A program made the position numbers and the translations under genes. From positions 2,914,001 to 2,978,000 of the forward strand of contig CP073042.1 of assembly GCA_018114805.1 (NCBI GenBank): a DNA stretch of 64,000 nt, in the 5' to 3' direction. Position 1 is the first letter of the stretch, and each line of letters begins with the position of its first letter. This DNA is from Candidatus Streptomyces philanthi. GTDB taxonomy: Bacteria; Actinomycetota; Actinomycetes; Streptomycetales; Streptomycetaceae. A model generated the notes under the pieces. That model saw only the letters and a list, made by a program, of their open reading frames with translations. It made no database searches and was not told the origin of the DNA. Shown here piece by piece: positions 20,097-29,494 of this stretch.

Positions 20097-20957
20097 TCAG
20101 CAGACCTGGAACGCGCCCGGGGTGAGGCCGGTCGTCCGCCGGAAGGCCGCGCCGAAGGCGCTCGCCGACCGGTAGCCCACCTCCGCCGCCACGGCCTCCA
20201 CCTCCCAGCCCCGGGCCAGCAGCGCCACGGCGTGCTGCGCCCGGATCGAGGCGACCCAGCGCGCGAAGCTGGTACCGGTCTCCGCGGCGAAGGCCCGGCT
20301 GATCGTCCGCGCGCTCACGGCCAGCTCGGCCGCCCACTGCGACAGGGTGCGCTGGTCGCCGGGGGTCCGCGCGCAGCGCGTCGGCGATCGGGCGCAACAG
20401 GGCCGAGGTGGGCGCCTAGACGAGCAGTTCACGCGGCGAGGGTTCGAGCACGTCGAGCACCAGCGCCTCAGTGACCTTCCGCGATGAGGCGGACAGGCCC
20501 GGCTCGCACAGCCGCTCAAGCAACAGCCGCAGCAGCTCGCCCGGAACCAGGTCCCCGCGATCGCCGACCCCGAGTGCAGCGTGCCGGCCGGCGTCCACAG
20601 CCCGAGCGCGGGCGTGATCGTCCACACCCGCGCCCCGACGACGGCGCTGGACGCGCCGCGCTCGTTCCACAGCAGCTCGTGGAACGGGTGCGAGTGCTCG
20701 CACCAGGTGGTGTCGTGCGCGACGACCTCGTCATACGGCTGGATCGCGAACGGCACCTCGACCGCCCTCGCGGCCACCACCGGCAGCGACCGCGTCTCGC
20801 GCACGGGCCGCGCGGCCGGCGCACGGGACGCCCCGGCCGGGCGGGGCACCCCGGCGGCAGGGGACGCGCCGGCGGAGCGGGCCCGGGTCGGGTGGGACGC
20901 CCCGGTCGGATGAGGCGCGGCCGGGCGCGGGGCGGCCGGGTGCCGGGGGGACGACAT
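20097..20957 (-). CDS. AraC-family transcriptional regulator, broken by frameshifts and a stop
   Basis: An Ala/Pro/Arg-rich leader is followed by a cupin-like domain (IQPYDEVVAHDTTWCEHSHP, FHELLWNERG, WTPAGTLHSG), and the C-terminus has two helix-turn-helix motifs (QWAAELAVSARTISRAF, VAAEVGYRSASAFGAAF). The middle third continues in another frame (LLRLLLERLCEPGLSASSR) and meets an in-frame TAG at 20414-20416 (ELLV*APTSALLRPIAD) before returning near 20370. It could be a decayed gene or consensus error. It may regulate the iron-uptake operon beside it, as AraC-type siderophore regulators do (inference). Confidence 0.8.
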   Translation of the reverse strand: MSSPRHPAAPRPAAPHPTGASHPTRARSAGASPAAGVPRPAGASRAPAARPVRETRSLPVVAARAVEVPFAIQPYDEVVAHDTTWCEHSHPFHELLWNERGASSAVVGARVWTITPALGLWTPAGTLHSGSAIAGTWFRASCCGCCLSGCASRACPPHRGRSLRRWCSTCSNPRRVNCSSRRPPRPCCARSPTRCARTPGDQRTLSQWAAELAVSARTISRAFAAETGTSFARWVASIRAQHAVALLARGWEVEAVAAEVGYRSASAFGAAFRRTTGLTPGAFQVC

Positions 20958-20989
20958 GGCCTCACCCTAAGACCCGGTCTCCGGTGGCA

Positions 20990-21274
20990 TCACCGCCCCT
21001 CCGGTGACCGCGGGCGGTCGCCGCCGCCGCGCCAGGCGGCGTACAGGCCGGGGTCGCTGGCGGCGATCGCCGCCAGCGACCCCGGCGCGACGCCGCTGAG
21101 CACGAGCCCCACGCCGGTGCCGAGCACGGCGAGGAAGACGATCAGGTCGTGCGCGCAGTGGGCCTGCGAGACGCGGCGGATGCCACTGAGGTGGCCCGTG
21201 CGACGGGTGGGGCGGGAACGGCGGGCGCTGGGGGCCCGGCTGGTGCGGCGGGAGCGGCTGGTGCGCTGGCTCAT
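20990..21274 (-). CDS. small basic protein with one membrane segment, unknown function
   Basis: 94 residues. The ATG at 21274 is chosen because GGGGAG lies six bases upstream. The first 40 residues are Ser/Arg-rich and strongly basic. A hydrophobic helix follows (HDLIVFLAVLGTGVGLVLSG), then a short tail. It looks like a small membrane-anchored, nucleic-acid- or lipid-binding protein, but I do not recognise it. It is divergent from the helix-turn-helix/protease-like gene at 21452. Confidence 0.5.
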   Translation of the reverse strand: MSQRTSRSRRTSRAPSARRSRPTRRTGHLSGIRRVSQAHCAHDLIVFLAVLGTGVGLVLSGVAPGSLAAIAASDPGLYAAWRGGGDRPRSPEGR

Positions 21275-21451
21275 GGTGAACTCCCCGTTCACGGTGGGCG
21301 GCTGTGTCTGTGAGGATGTGGTCCAGGCTCACGGCGGCGCGCGGTGCTGCCGGTCGACTGGCAACACGCGCGGGTACGGGCATACGCGCGTGGACGGGCG
21401 GGCATGCGGTACGGGTCGGGCCGCGTACGAGATCGGGGGCTACGGGGCACG

Positions 21452-22918
21452 ATGAGCGAACTGAAGCCAGTCAAACAGGGCTCGGGGCCCGAAGAGGCGG
21501 CGCTGGCCGTGGCGTTGCGGGACCTGTTCCAAGGGCTGGGCGTCTCGACCCGGCGCTACGCGGCCCGCCGCGCGTACGATTCCTCCACCGTCTCCCGCTA
21601 TCTGAGCGGCAACCGCATGCCGCCCTGGGAGTTCGTCCTCAACCTGCTACACGACGTGGCCGAGGAGCGGGGCACCGTGCCGACCGAGGAGACGATCGGC
21701 ATGCTCCGCGATCTGCACAACGCGGCGCTGAGCGGTAGCAAGTCCCCGGCGCACACGTTGCAGTTGCTGGAGCGGAAGCTGGCCGAGGCCGACCAGGAGG
21801 CGCGTCGGGCGGCGGCCCGCGAGCGCTGGCTGGAGGACGCGCTCCAGGACCGCGAGCACCGCGTACGCGACCTCCAGACGCGCTTCCACGAACTCCAGGC
21901 GTCCGCCACCGCGCCCGCCTCGTCCGACCCGCTGGGTGACGCCGCCGGCGAGCGGGCCAACGAACAGGCCCGGCTGCGCGAGGAGGTGCGCGAACTCAGG
22001 GAGGAGCTGGCCCGGGTGCGGGCGCGGCACCAGCGGGCGGAGGAGCGCTGCGAACAGTTGGAGCGCCAACTCGCCGAGGCGGAGGGCGGGTCGGGGCAGG
22101 CGGGCGAGGACGCCCTGCTGCCGGCGGTGGCGCACCGCGCGACCGAGGCAACCCGCGTCCCCGAGGAGGTCGGACCGGCCGGGCCGGCGGAAGCCGAGGC
22201 GCACAACCGGTTCATGGCCGCGCCCGGCTCGGCACCGGTCAACTCGGTCTACCAGATCGGCCACGTGCACGGCAGCGTCACCGTGAACGCGGACGACTGG
22301 CAGGTGGACGAGGAGATCGTCGCGGCGGTCAGCGTCCGGGTGTACGACCTCGACGAACACCTGGGCAACGGCCTGCTACTGGACTCCCGGACGGTGATCA
22401 CCTCGGCCAGGTTGCCGGCCGACCCGCTGTTCAGCGGGGTGCACGTCGCCGCCGCCGGGCGCCTGGTGGCGGCGGCGGTGGTCGAGACGCTCGCCCTTCC
22501 CGAACTCGACCCGCGCTGGTTGCGATACCCCGCTCCCCTGGTAGTACTGCGCCTCGCCGAGCCCGTCCCCGTGCAGCCGCTGACCTTCGACTGGCGCCCC
22601 CGCCCGGGCCGACAGCTCCTGGTGAGCGCGCACGCGGCGACCGGCCCCTACTCGTGCGTCCTCGACGTCAGGGGCCGCACGGGCGACTGAGTGCGGGTGG
22701 CCGGCGAGGTGGCGCGCGGCCTGATCGGCGCCCCGGCCTTCTCCAGTACGGGCGGGCTCGCGGGCCTCGTCCTGGCCGAGGGCGGGCAGGACGGCCTGCT
22801 GCTGCCCGTCACTACCCTGCGCGCCCTCACCTCCGTCCGGTTGGAGGACCTGGCGGCCGAACTGGGCGACGCCCCGGCCGGGTCGCGACCGGGCCCCGCC
22901 GGACCGACGCCGGCCTAG
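21452..22918 (+). CDS. helix-turn-helix / coiled-coil / degenerate trypsin-like protein (in-frame TGA)
   Basis: Residues 15-80 are an XRE-like helix-turn-helix (TRRYAARRAYDSSTVSRYLSG). Residues 100-220 form a long Glu/Arg-rich coiled coil. A linker NSVYQIGHVHGSVTVN is followed by a chymotrypsin-like fold. Its catalytic positions are lost: TSARL stands where TAAHC would be, and GLIGAPAF where GDSGGP would be. A TGA at 22688-22690 interrupts the domain, but the same frame continues VRVAGEVARGLIGAPAF to a stop at 22916, so I annotate the whole span; a Trp codon is likely at that point. The architecture resembles Streptomyces conflict or signalling proteins. Confidence 0.72.
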
Positions 22919-23030
22919 GGACGCCCCTGACCACCGCGTACCCGAGGCGTCGCGATGTGGGCCACCCGCGAGGCGCGGTTCCCCGCCTGCCCGCCCCACG
23001 CCCAGGACTCACGCGAGGAACCCACGCGCA

Positions 23031-23071
23031 GGGCCCCGCCCCGACCCTGGTGTGCGGTCGGGGCGGGGCCC
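23031..23071. terminator. strong hairpin terminator downstream of tpx
   Basis: A perfect 16-base stem (23031-23046 with 23056-23071) encloses a 9-base loop. It is placed just after the tpx stop on the minus strand and after the convergent plus-strand gene, so it can serve both. Confidence 0.85.
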
Positions 23072-23093
23072 GGGGCGGGCTGCCGGGTGAGGG

Positions 23094-23594
23094 TCAGCTC
23101 AGGACGGCGAGCGCGGCGTCGTAGTTCGGCTCGTCGGCGATCTCGCCGACCAGCTCCGTGTGGAGGACCTTGTCGTTCTCGTCTAGCACGACCACGGCGC
23201 GCGCGGCTAGGCCCGCCATGGGGCCGTCCGCGATGGCCACGCCGTAGGCGTCGAGGAACTCGCGGCCACGCAGCGTGGAGAGGGTCTTGACCTGGTCCAG
23301 GCCCTCGGCGCCGCAGAACCGGCCCTGTGCGAAGGGCAGGTCGGCGGAGATGCAGAGCACCACGGTGTTGTCGAGCTTGCCGGCCCGCGCGTTGAACTCG
23401 CGCACGGACTTCGCGCAGGTCGGGGTGTCCACGCTCGGGAAGATGTTCAGGACCTTGCGCTGGCCCGCGTAGTCGGCCAGCGTCTTGTCCGCCAGGCCCT
23501 CGCCCACCAGGCTGAACGCGGGTGCCTGGGCCCCCGTCTCGGGCAGTTCGCCGGTGACCTGGACCGGGTTCCCCTTCAACGTAACCTGCGCCAT
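23094..23594 (-). CDS. tpx: thiol peroxidase Tpx
   Basis: A 166-residue atypical 2-Cys peroxiredoxin that reduces peroxides using thioredoxin. The peroxidatic Cys is residue 60 in [10 protein letters not shown] and the resolving Cys is residue 94 in GRFCGAEG, the spacing expected for Tpx. PFAQ and LPFA-type contacts are present, and the length is normal. The start at 23594 has GGAGG six bases upstream. It is monocistronic, divergent from the secreted peptidase gene, and ends before a strong hairpin. Confidence 0.97.
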   Translation of the reverse strand: MAQVTLKGNPVQVTGELPETGAQAPAFSLVGEGLADKTLADYAGQRKVLNIFPSVDTPTCAKSVREFNARAGKLDNTVVLCISADLPFAQGRFCGAEGLDQVKTLSTLRGREFLDAYGVAIADGPMAGLAARAVVVLDENDKVLHTELVGEIADEPNYDAALAVLS

Positions 23595-23904
23595 GAAAAG
23601 CCTCCTGCCAGCGGTGTCCATCGTCGGTGCAGCACGCCCGATCTTAGTGCGGAGGCGGGCCCCGGGGCCGCGCCCCCCGTCGGCGCCCGCATCGCGGACG
23701 GGCCGCGTCACACCTGACGCGCCGTTCCGGACCGGCCCGCTTCCCCGCCAGCCGGACCGGTGACTACGACCGTGGGACCAGTCGGCCGGCCTGTCGTCCG
23801 CCCACGGGTGGAGTCCGGCCCCGTCCGACAGACGGTTTCGTCCGAACTGTCGTACGCGAGAAGGTCTACCCGTACGACCACCACCGACAGGAGGGCCCCC
23901 ACCC
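23595..23904. other. divergent promoter region between tpx and a secreted peptidase gene
   Basis: 310 bases with no gene. It must carry the promoters of both neighbours. I see no clear operator; a mildly AT-rich patch (cgatcttagtg) near 23640 could belong to the tpx promoter. Confidence 0.5.
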
Positions 23905-25485
23905 GTGCGCACCAGACGACCAGCCGCCTCCCTCATCGCAGCGAGCGCGGTCGCCGCGCTGATCCCCGCGCTGGCCCCGACCACGGCCACCGCGGCGGAC
24001 ACCGCCAGCGCGCCACGCGTCGCCACACAGCAGCAGTTCGCCGCACAGAAGCTCAACTGGAAGCGGTGCGACCCCGACGCGCCGGCCGCCTTCCAGTGCG
24101 CCACGGTCAAGGTGCCGCTCGACTACGACCGGCCCCGGGGCAAGAAGCTCGACATAGCGATATCCCGCGTCAAGGCCAGCTCTCCGGACCAGCGGCGCGG
24201 CGTGCTGTTGCTGAACCCCGGCGGGCCCGGCGACGCGGGTCTCGACATGCCGGTGTACATGGCCGAGCAACTGCCTAAGTCGGTCAAGAGCCGCTACGAC
24301 CTGATCGGCTTCGACCCGCGCGGCGTCGGCCAGAGCGCGCCGGTGACCTGCGGCCTGTCGTACGGGGAGCAGGTGTCGGACCGCCCGTACAAGGCGGCCA
24401 CCTTCCCGAGTGACGTGCGGTGGACCCGCACCGTCGCGAAGAAGTGCGTCACCAAGAACGGGGCGAAGCTGCCGCACCTGACCACCCGTAACACCGCCCG
24501 CGACATGGACGCGATCCGCGCCGCGCTCGGCGAGAAGAAGGTCTCCTACCTGGGGTACTCGTACGGCACCTACCTCGGCGCCGTCTACGCGCAGATGTTC
24601 CCGTCGCGCGCCGACCGGTTCGTGCTGGACAGCGCGGTGGACCCCCAGCGGATCTGGCGCGGGATGATCCAGATCTGGGCGGAGGGCGCCGAGCCGGCCT
24701 TCGACCGGTGGACCCGGTGGACCGCCGAGCGCGACGCGAAGTACAAGCTCGGTCGCACCGCGCGCGAGGTGCGCGGCACGTTCTGGAAGCTGGTCGCGCG
24801 GGCCGACCGCGACCCCATCGTCATCGACGGCCAGAAGATCACCGGCGACGACATCCGGGCCGGCCACGCCGTCTTCTTCAGCGTGCGCGAGGCCGCCGAG
24901 GCCGTCGTCGAACTGAAGAAGGCCGGCGCCGGCGGCAAGGCCCGCCTCGCCCGGGTGCCCGAGATCGTCAAGCCCGCGACCCCGCCGACGTTCGGCCGGG
25001 CCGCCGCCGAGGACAACGGGACGGCGGCCTTCTGGTCCGTCGTGTGCGCCGACACCCGCAACTGGCCGCACGACCCCGAGACGTACCGCCGTGAAGCGAT
25101 CCGCGACAAGGCCAGGTACCCGCTGTTCGGCGACTTCGCGTCCAACATCACCCCGTGCGCCTTCTGGGGCAAGGGCAGCGAGCCGGCCACCAAGGTCAAC
25201 AACAGGGTGCCGTCGCTGATCCTGCAGAACGAGTGGGACTCCCAGACCCCGCTACCCAGCGGCGTCGGCGCGCACAAGGCCATAAAGGGCTCGCGGATGG
25301 TCACCGTCGCCGGCGGCGAGGGCCACGGCATCTACGGCTCCGGCTCGTGCGCCGACAAGACCACCACCGCGTACCTGACCACCGGCAAGCTCCCGGCCAA
25401 GGACCTCACCTGCAAGGCCCCCGAGCCCAAGCTCCAGAAGTCGGTCCGCCTCCCGTCCCCGGCCGCCCCGGCCCCGGGCCGCTGA
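23905..25485 (+). CDS. secreted tripeptidyl aminopeptidase-type alpha/beta hydrolase
   Basis: GTG start at 23905 after aggaggg. A Sec signal peptide (Arg-rich start, hydrophobic core, cleavage near TATA-AD) leads to a 526-residue alpha/beta hydrolase of the Streptomyces tripeptidyl aminopeptidase family. NPGGPGDAG forms the oxyanion region. The catalytic Ser is residue 219 in GYSYGTYLG, Asp 445 lies in NEWDSQTP and His 474 in [15 protein letters not shown] and [12 protein letters not shown] are further family motifs. It trims tripeptides from proteins outside the cell. The gene is intact. Confidence 0.93.
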   Translation: MRTRRPAASLIAASAVAALIPALAPTTATAADTASAPRVATQQQFAAQKLNWKRCDPDAPAAFQCATVKVPLDYDRPRGKKLDIAISRVKASSPDQRRGVLLLNPGGPGDAGLDMPVYMAEQLPKSVKSRYDLIGFDPRGVGQSAPVTCGLSYGEQVSDRPYKAATFPSDVRWTRTVAKKCVTKNGAKLPHLTTRNTARDMDAIRAALGEKKVSYLGYSYGTYLGAVYAQMFPSRADRFVLDSAVDPQRIWRGMIQIWAEGAEPAFDRWTRWTAERDAKYKLGRTAREVRGTFWKLVARADRDPIVIDGQKITGDDIRAGHAVFFSVREAAEAVVELKKAGAGGKARLARVPEIVKPATPPTFGRAAAEDNGTAAFWSVVCADTRNWPHDPETYRREAIRDKARYPLFGDFASNITPCAFWGKGSEPATKVNNRVPSLILQNEWDSQTPLPSGVGAHKAIKGSRMVTVAGGEGHGIYGSGSCADKTTTAYLTTGKLPAKDLTCKAPEPKLQKSVRLPSPAAPAPGR

Positions 25486-25512
25486 CCCCGACCTGGCACC
25501 TGATCGCCTGAG

Positions 25513-26623
25513 TTAGGCCACCCCGCCCCCGCTCCCGCCACCGGTCGGCGGCGCTGGGTCGGGTCGGTCAGGGAGACGGGACGCCAGACGCCGTCGGCGC
25601 GGTAGCGGTCGGTGCCGGGCGGGACGATGGCGTCGATGCGGTCGAGGGTCGCGTCGTCCAGGGTGAGATCGGCCCCCGCGGACAGGGTGTCCAACTGTTC
25701 CTGGGTGCGCGGGCAGACGATCATCGAGGTGACGGCCGGGTGGGCCAGTGGGAAGGCGATGGCGAGTTCGGGGAGGGCGCGGCCGAGGTCGTCGGCGACC
25801 TCGACGAGTTGCTCCACTACCTCCAGCTTGGCCGCGTTCTCCGGCAGCGCCGGGTCGAAGCGGGCCGGGTGCAGTGCGGGCCGGCCAGTGGTCATGTCGA
25901 TCGGCCGGCCCTTGCGGTACGCGCCGGTCAGGAACCCCGAGGCGAGCGGACTCCAGGTCAGGACGCCCATGCCGTACCGCTGGCAGGTCGGCAGCACCGA
26001 GGTCTCCACGCCACGGGCGAGCAGCGAGTAGGGCGGCTGCTCGGTGCGGAAGCGTAGGGCGGCTGCTCGGTGCGGAAGCGGGGCAGGGCGCGGCGTTCGA
26101 CGACGTGGTGCGCCTCGGCGATCTCCTCGGCCGGGGCCTCGGCGATCTCCTCGGCCGGGAAGGTGGAGCAGCCGAACGCGCGGATCTTGCCCTGGCGCAC
26201 CAGGTCGCCGAGGACGGACAGGGTCTCCTCGATGTCGGTGTCCGGGTCGGGCCGGTGCACCTGGTAGAGGTGGATCCAGTCGGTGCCGAGCCGGGTGAGG
26301 CTCTCCTCGACGGCCCGCGTGATCCAACGCCGCGAGTTGCCGCTGCGGTTGCGGCCCTCGCCCATCTGGAAGTGCACCTTGGTGGCGAGGACGACGTCGT
26401 CGCGGCGGCCCCGCAACGCCTTGCCGACGATGGTCTCGGACTCGCCGGCGGAGTACATGTCGGCGGTGTCGACGAAGTTGATCCCGCGATCGAGCGCGGA
26501 GTGCACGATCCGCGCGCACGCGGGGTGGTACGGGTTGCCCACGGAGCCAAACATCATGGTGCCCAGGCAGTACGTGCTGACGTCGATCCCCGTACGCCCC
26601 AGCGGGCGGTAGCACATGTCCAT
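25513..26623 (-). CDS. aldo/keto reductase (broken by tandem duplications)
   Basis: It begins MDMCYRPLGRTGIDVSTYCL. Conserved parts are NFVDTADMYSAGESE (catalytic Asp and Tyr), VVLATKV (Lys), YQVHRPDPDTD (His) and, after a frame change, YGMGVLTWSPLASGFLTG with NADPH-binding sequence near the C-terminus (TSMIVCPRTQEQL). Two tandem duplications damage it: 24 bases in frame (the octapeptide AEEIAEAP doubled) and 26 bases that shift the frame. The C-terminal end is uncertain; a TAA at 25513 is the nearest stop. NADPH-dependent reduction of an unknown carbonyl is the likely activity. Confidence 0.85.
26029..26080. repeat. 26-base tandem duplication in the aldo/keto reductase gene
   Basis: Two identical copies, 26029-26054 and 26055-26080 (beginning tagggcggctgctcgg). 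Removing one copy restores the reading frame of the gene (RFRTEQPPYSLLARG). Confidence 0.95.
26112..26159. repeat. 24-base in-frame tandem duplication in the aldo/keto reductase gene
   Basis: Two identical copies, 26112-26135 and 26136-26159 (beginning gcctcggcgatctcctcg), doubling eight residues. Confidence 0.95.
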
Positions 26624-26665
26624 GCGCCGGCACGCTATGCGTTGGAGTGGGCTCTAGGGCAAGGG

Positions 26666-26890
26666 TTACGCGGTGGGGCGGCACGGTGGGGCTGTGCACC
26701 GGGTCGGGTCGTCCGGGTAGGGCGCCAGGAGGTCGGCGCGGGCGGACAGCATGGCCTGTGGGGCCTCGGCGGCGGGATAGTGGCCGCACTCCAGGAGGAC
26801 GAGGCAGCTCAGATCGTCGGCGACGGGCCCCGTCGTGGCGCCGACCGCGGCGCCCAGGTTGTCGCGCCGCCGATCACCAAGGCGGGCGGG
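26666..26890 (-). pseudogene. C-terminal remnant of an alpha/beta hydrolase
   Basis: Only about 75 codons remain: LGAAVGATTGPVADDL, then VLLECGHYPAAEAPQAML, where GH carries the catalytic His of the epoxide hydrolase/haloalkane dehalogenase type, then an end near YPDDP. The Ser nucleophile region and the whole N-terminus are absent, and the sequence before it (26890-27018) is G/P-rich junk. It lies directly downstream of the TetR gene, a common arrangement of regulator and target enzyme. Confidence 0.6.
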
Positions 26891-27018
26891 GGCAGTTCGC
26901 GGGTCGCGCGCTCGTGGCCCGGGCGGTTTCGGGGGGCCGCGGCACGGGGGTGGGGGCAGCGGGGCCGCCGGGGTCGCCCCGTGCGGTGGGCGCCCCCGGG
27001 CCCCGGCAGTGTGGCGCC

Positions 27019-27606
27019 TCACCGGAGCGGGAGCCAGGCCCGCGCGTAGTCGGCCAGGGCCGGTTCGAGGAGGGCGAACGCCTGGGCGGCCTCGGCCGCC
27101 ACGACGGCCGCGATCTCCCGGTTGTCGCGGCCCGCGAGGTTGAGGTCCTGGATGCGGCGGAACAGGACGCGGTGCACGCCGCCGATGAGGGCTGCGGCCG
27201 TGCGCGGGGCGATGGCGTCGGGGGCGGCCCCGGTGGCCTCGGCGAGGGCGCCGGCCAGGGCCTCCTCGCGCTGGTCGTGCAGGCCGCGCAGGCAGGCCGT
27301 CAGGGCGGGACTCTCCGCGATCATGCGGGTGAAGGCCGGCCCGGCGAAGCCGGCGATCGGGTCCTGGACGGCGACGGCGGACAGGAACGCGCGCCGCAGT
27401 GCCGCGAGGGCCGACTCACCGGGTTCGCGGTCCGCGACGCGGCGGGCGAGGGAGGTGACGAACGCGTCCTGGTGGTCCAGGGCCAGGTCTTCCTTGCGCG
27501 GGAAGTAGTTGGTCACGGTCTTCTTGGCGACGCGCGCGGCCTCGGCGATCTCGGCGATGGTCGTGTGCTCGAAGCCGCGCTCGATGAGCCGAACAGGCCA
27601 TCGGAG
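27019..27606 (-). CDS. TetR-family transcriptional regulator, N-terminus lost
   Basis: The DNA-binding part reads LIERGFEHTTIAEIAEAARV, then KKTVTNYFPRKEDL, the standard TetR helix-turn-helix; the ligand domain runs to a normal end at YARAWLPLR. Upstream of VRLIERG no start codon or helix 1 sequence is found, and the reading frame runs straight into the neighbouring plus-strand gene. About 20 residues and the promoter seem to be deleted. It probably controlled the hydrolase whose remnant follows it. Confidence 0.8.
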   Translation of the reverse strand, partial: LRWPVRLIERGFEHTTIAEIAEAARVAKKTVTNYFPRKEDLALDHQDAFVTSLARRVADREPGESALAALRRAFLSAVAVQDPIAGFAGPAFTRMIAESPALTACLRGLHDQREEALAGALAEATGAAPDAIAPRTAAALIGGVHRVLFRRIQDLNLAGRDNREIAAVVAAEAAQAFALLEPALADYARAWLPLR

Positions 27607-27617
27607 AGCAGCCGCCG

Positions 27618-27914
27618 GTGGCCTGCGCGAAGCTCGACGCGGTGGCCCGCGACCGGCTGCCGGCGATGACGGACCGGCTGCGCCAGGTCCGCAAGGAACT
27701 CCTCACGGTCACGGTCGAGTGGCTGCGCGACCCGCAGCCCCGCGTGTCGCTGCGCTCGGACGCGCTGCCGGTGGTGGCCGACCAGGACAGCGCCCCGCTG
27801 GTGTACGTGGGGCTGTTCCTGATCTTCGGCCACTGGCTGAACCGCGAGTGGACGTTCGCCACGTACGACACCGTCGACACCCACCCGCTCCAGCTGACCT
27901 GGGTGCCGCGCTGA
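27618..27914 (+). CDS. protein of unknown function, possibly N-terminally truncated
   Basis: 98 residues from a GTG at 27618: ACAKLDAVARDRLPAMTDRL, then QVRKELLTVTVEWL and a hydrophobic stretch VYVGLFLIFGHWLNREW, ending LQLTWVPR. There are no known motifs. Its 5' side abuts the truncated TetR gene, so it may also have lost codons. The stop at 27912 is followed in the same frame by the next gene (EPEAGGSGLLARVV), so the two could be one protein interrupted by a TGA at a Trp position, or two genes 36 bases apart. Confidence 0.5.
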   Translation: MACAKLDAVARDRLPAMTDRLRQVRKELLTVTVEWLRDPQPRVSLRSDALPVVADQDSAPLVYVGLFLIFGHWLNREWTFATYDTVDTHPLQLTWVPR

Positions 27915-27950
27915 GAGCCGGAAGCGGGTGGCTCGGGCCTGCTGGCGCGC

Positions 27951-29299
27951 GTGGTGACGGAGCCGCCGACGAACCCGCGGACCGAGCACAAGGCGGCGAT
28001 GTGGCTGCTGGAGTACCTGCTGGCCCACCCGGGCCAGCCCGCCGGGGTCGCCCCGCTGGCCGACCTGCTCCGGGGCGCGGCGGCGCTGCCCTGGCCGCGG
28101 CGGGAGGCCGAGTTGCGGACGGTGCTGCGCAGGCTCGGCCCGCCCGCCACCGCCACCACCGACCCGGCCCGGCCCGGCGACCCGGCGCCGGGGTCCGCGC
28201 GGGCCACCCCCGCGCGGACCCAGCACGCCGCCGCGCCGGCCCCCGCGTCTCGCTCCAGCGCTCGGCCCGGCCCCGGCGCCCCGGGCCACCGCGCCCGACC
28301 CAGCCGACGGCGCGCCCCGGGACACGCGACGCCGCGGCCCGACCCCGCGCCCGGCCGGCCCGCCAACGACCCGCCCACCGCGCCGGCCGACCAACCGGCC
28401 GCCGGACCCCCAGCCCAACCGGCCGCCGGCCCCTCGGATCGACCGGCCGCCCCACACGACCCCGCCCCGGCCGCCGCGCCCGGGCCCGCCCCCGCCGACC
28501 CGGGCGGCGCCGGGCAGCAGAACCGGATCGCCGGGGCGGTCCCGCTCCGCGAGGACCTGCACCTGTACCGGCGGACGAACACCCTCCAGCACGCCGCGCT
28601 GACGCGGCGCCTACAAGCGGTGTCGGACACGACGCTCATCACCGAACTGAAGGACCCCGCTCTGCCCGTCGACGCCCGGGAGTTACTGCTGAACGAACTC
28701 CGGGACCCGGGCAGCCTGCGGGAAGCGCACGGCCGAACTCCGACACGACCTGGGCGCCGAGGTGCTGCGCCGGAGCCCGTACTACGACCCGAACCCCGAC
28801 GACCGCGAGCAGCGCACCCCCCAGGAGCGGATGCACCAGGCGGCCAACCTCTTCACCTGGGCCGTCGCCCCGGTGGCCCACGACGACCAGCACCGGCACG
28901 CGCTGCTGGAGGTCTTCCACTGGTTCTGCCGGCAGCACCCGCCCGCGTCCAACCTGCGGATCGAGCGCACCGTCCTCACCCCCGCCAGCGACCTGCCCCC
29001 GACCTACCGGCCGCCCTGTGGCAACAGCTCGTGCGCGACCTGCTGCGCCGCCCCGGCCCGGCCACCACCCTCCCCGGCAACGCCCCACCCCAGCCCGCCC
29101 CGGCCGCCCCGAACGCCCCACCCGCCCGGGCCACCCAGCAGTCCGCCGCGCCCGAGCGCCCCGAGCGGGGCCGCCGACCTGGCTGTTCAGGCTGCCGAAG
29201 GGCGACGGACAGGGCACGTTCTGGGTCCTGTTGGCCATGTGCATCACGGTCGTCGCCCTGGTCGTGCTGTTCTCGATCCTGCTGGCGAACATGGCCTGA
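27951..29299 (+). CDS. proline-rich protein of unknown function with C-terminal membrane anchor (frameshifted)
   Basis: Three regions: an N-terminal helical part (HKAAMWLLEYLLAHPGQPAG), about 120 residues of Pro/Ala linker, then a conserved-looking domain (LYRRTNTLQHAALTRRLQAV, SPYYDPNPDDREQRTPQERM, LEVFHWFCRQHPPASNLRIE). It ends in one hydrophobic helix (LLAMCITVVALVVLFSILLA) right before the stop, so it is probably tail-anchored. The frame changes near 28735, 29025 and 29175. I do not recognise the family. Confidence 0.55.
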
Positions 29300-29362
29300 G
29301 GAGCCACGCCGCGCCCCGCGTCCCGGGCGCGGGGCGGCCGGGGCGCGTGCGGGGTCACGCGC

Positions 29363-29452
29363 TGGCGTACGCGCCGGGGTTGGCGTACGCCTCCGGGTTG
29401 GCGTACGCCTCCGGGTTGGCGTACGCCTCCGGGTTGGCGTACGCACTCGCGT
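29363..29452. repeat. five tandem 18-base units, each holding the palindrome GCGTACGC
   Basis: Units start at 29363, 29381, 29399, 29417 and 29435; the middle three are identical (tggcgtacgcctccgggt). They fall between the stops of two convergent genes. Read on the minus strand they would encode AYANPE repeats, on the plus strand LAYASG. Confidence 0.95.
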
Positions 29453-29494
29453 CGACGTACGCGCCAGGCTGGCGGACCGGCGTGCGGTGGGCCG

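Noticed and set aside
29363..29452. Tandem repeats considered as a CRISPR array
   Set aside because: Units are contiguous 18-mers without unique spacers, unlike roughly 29-base I-E repeats with 32-base spacers.
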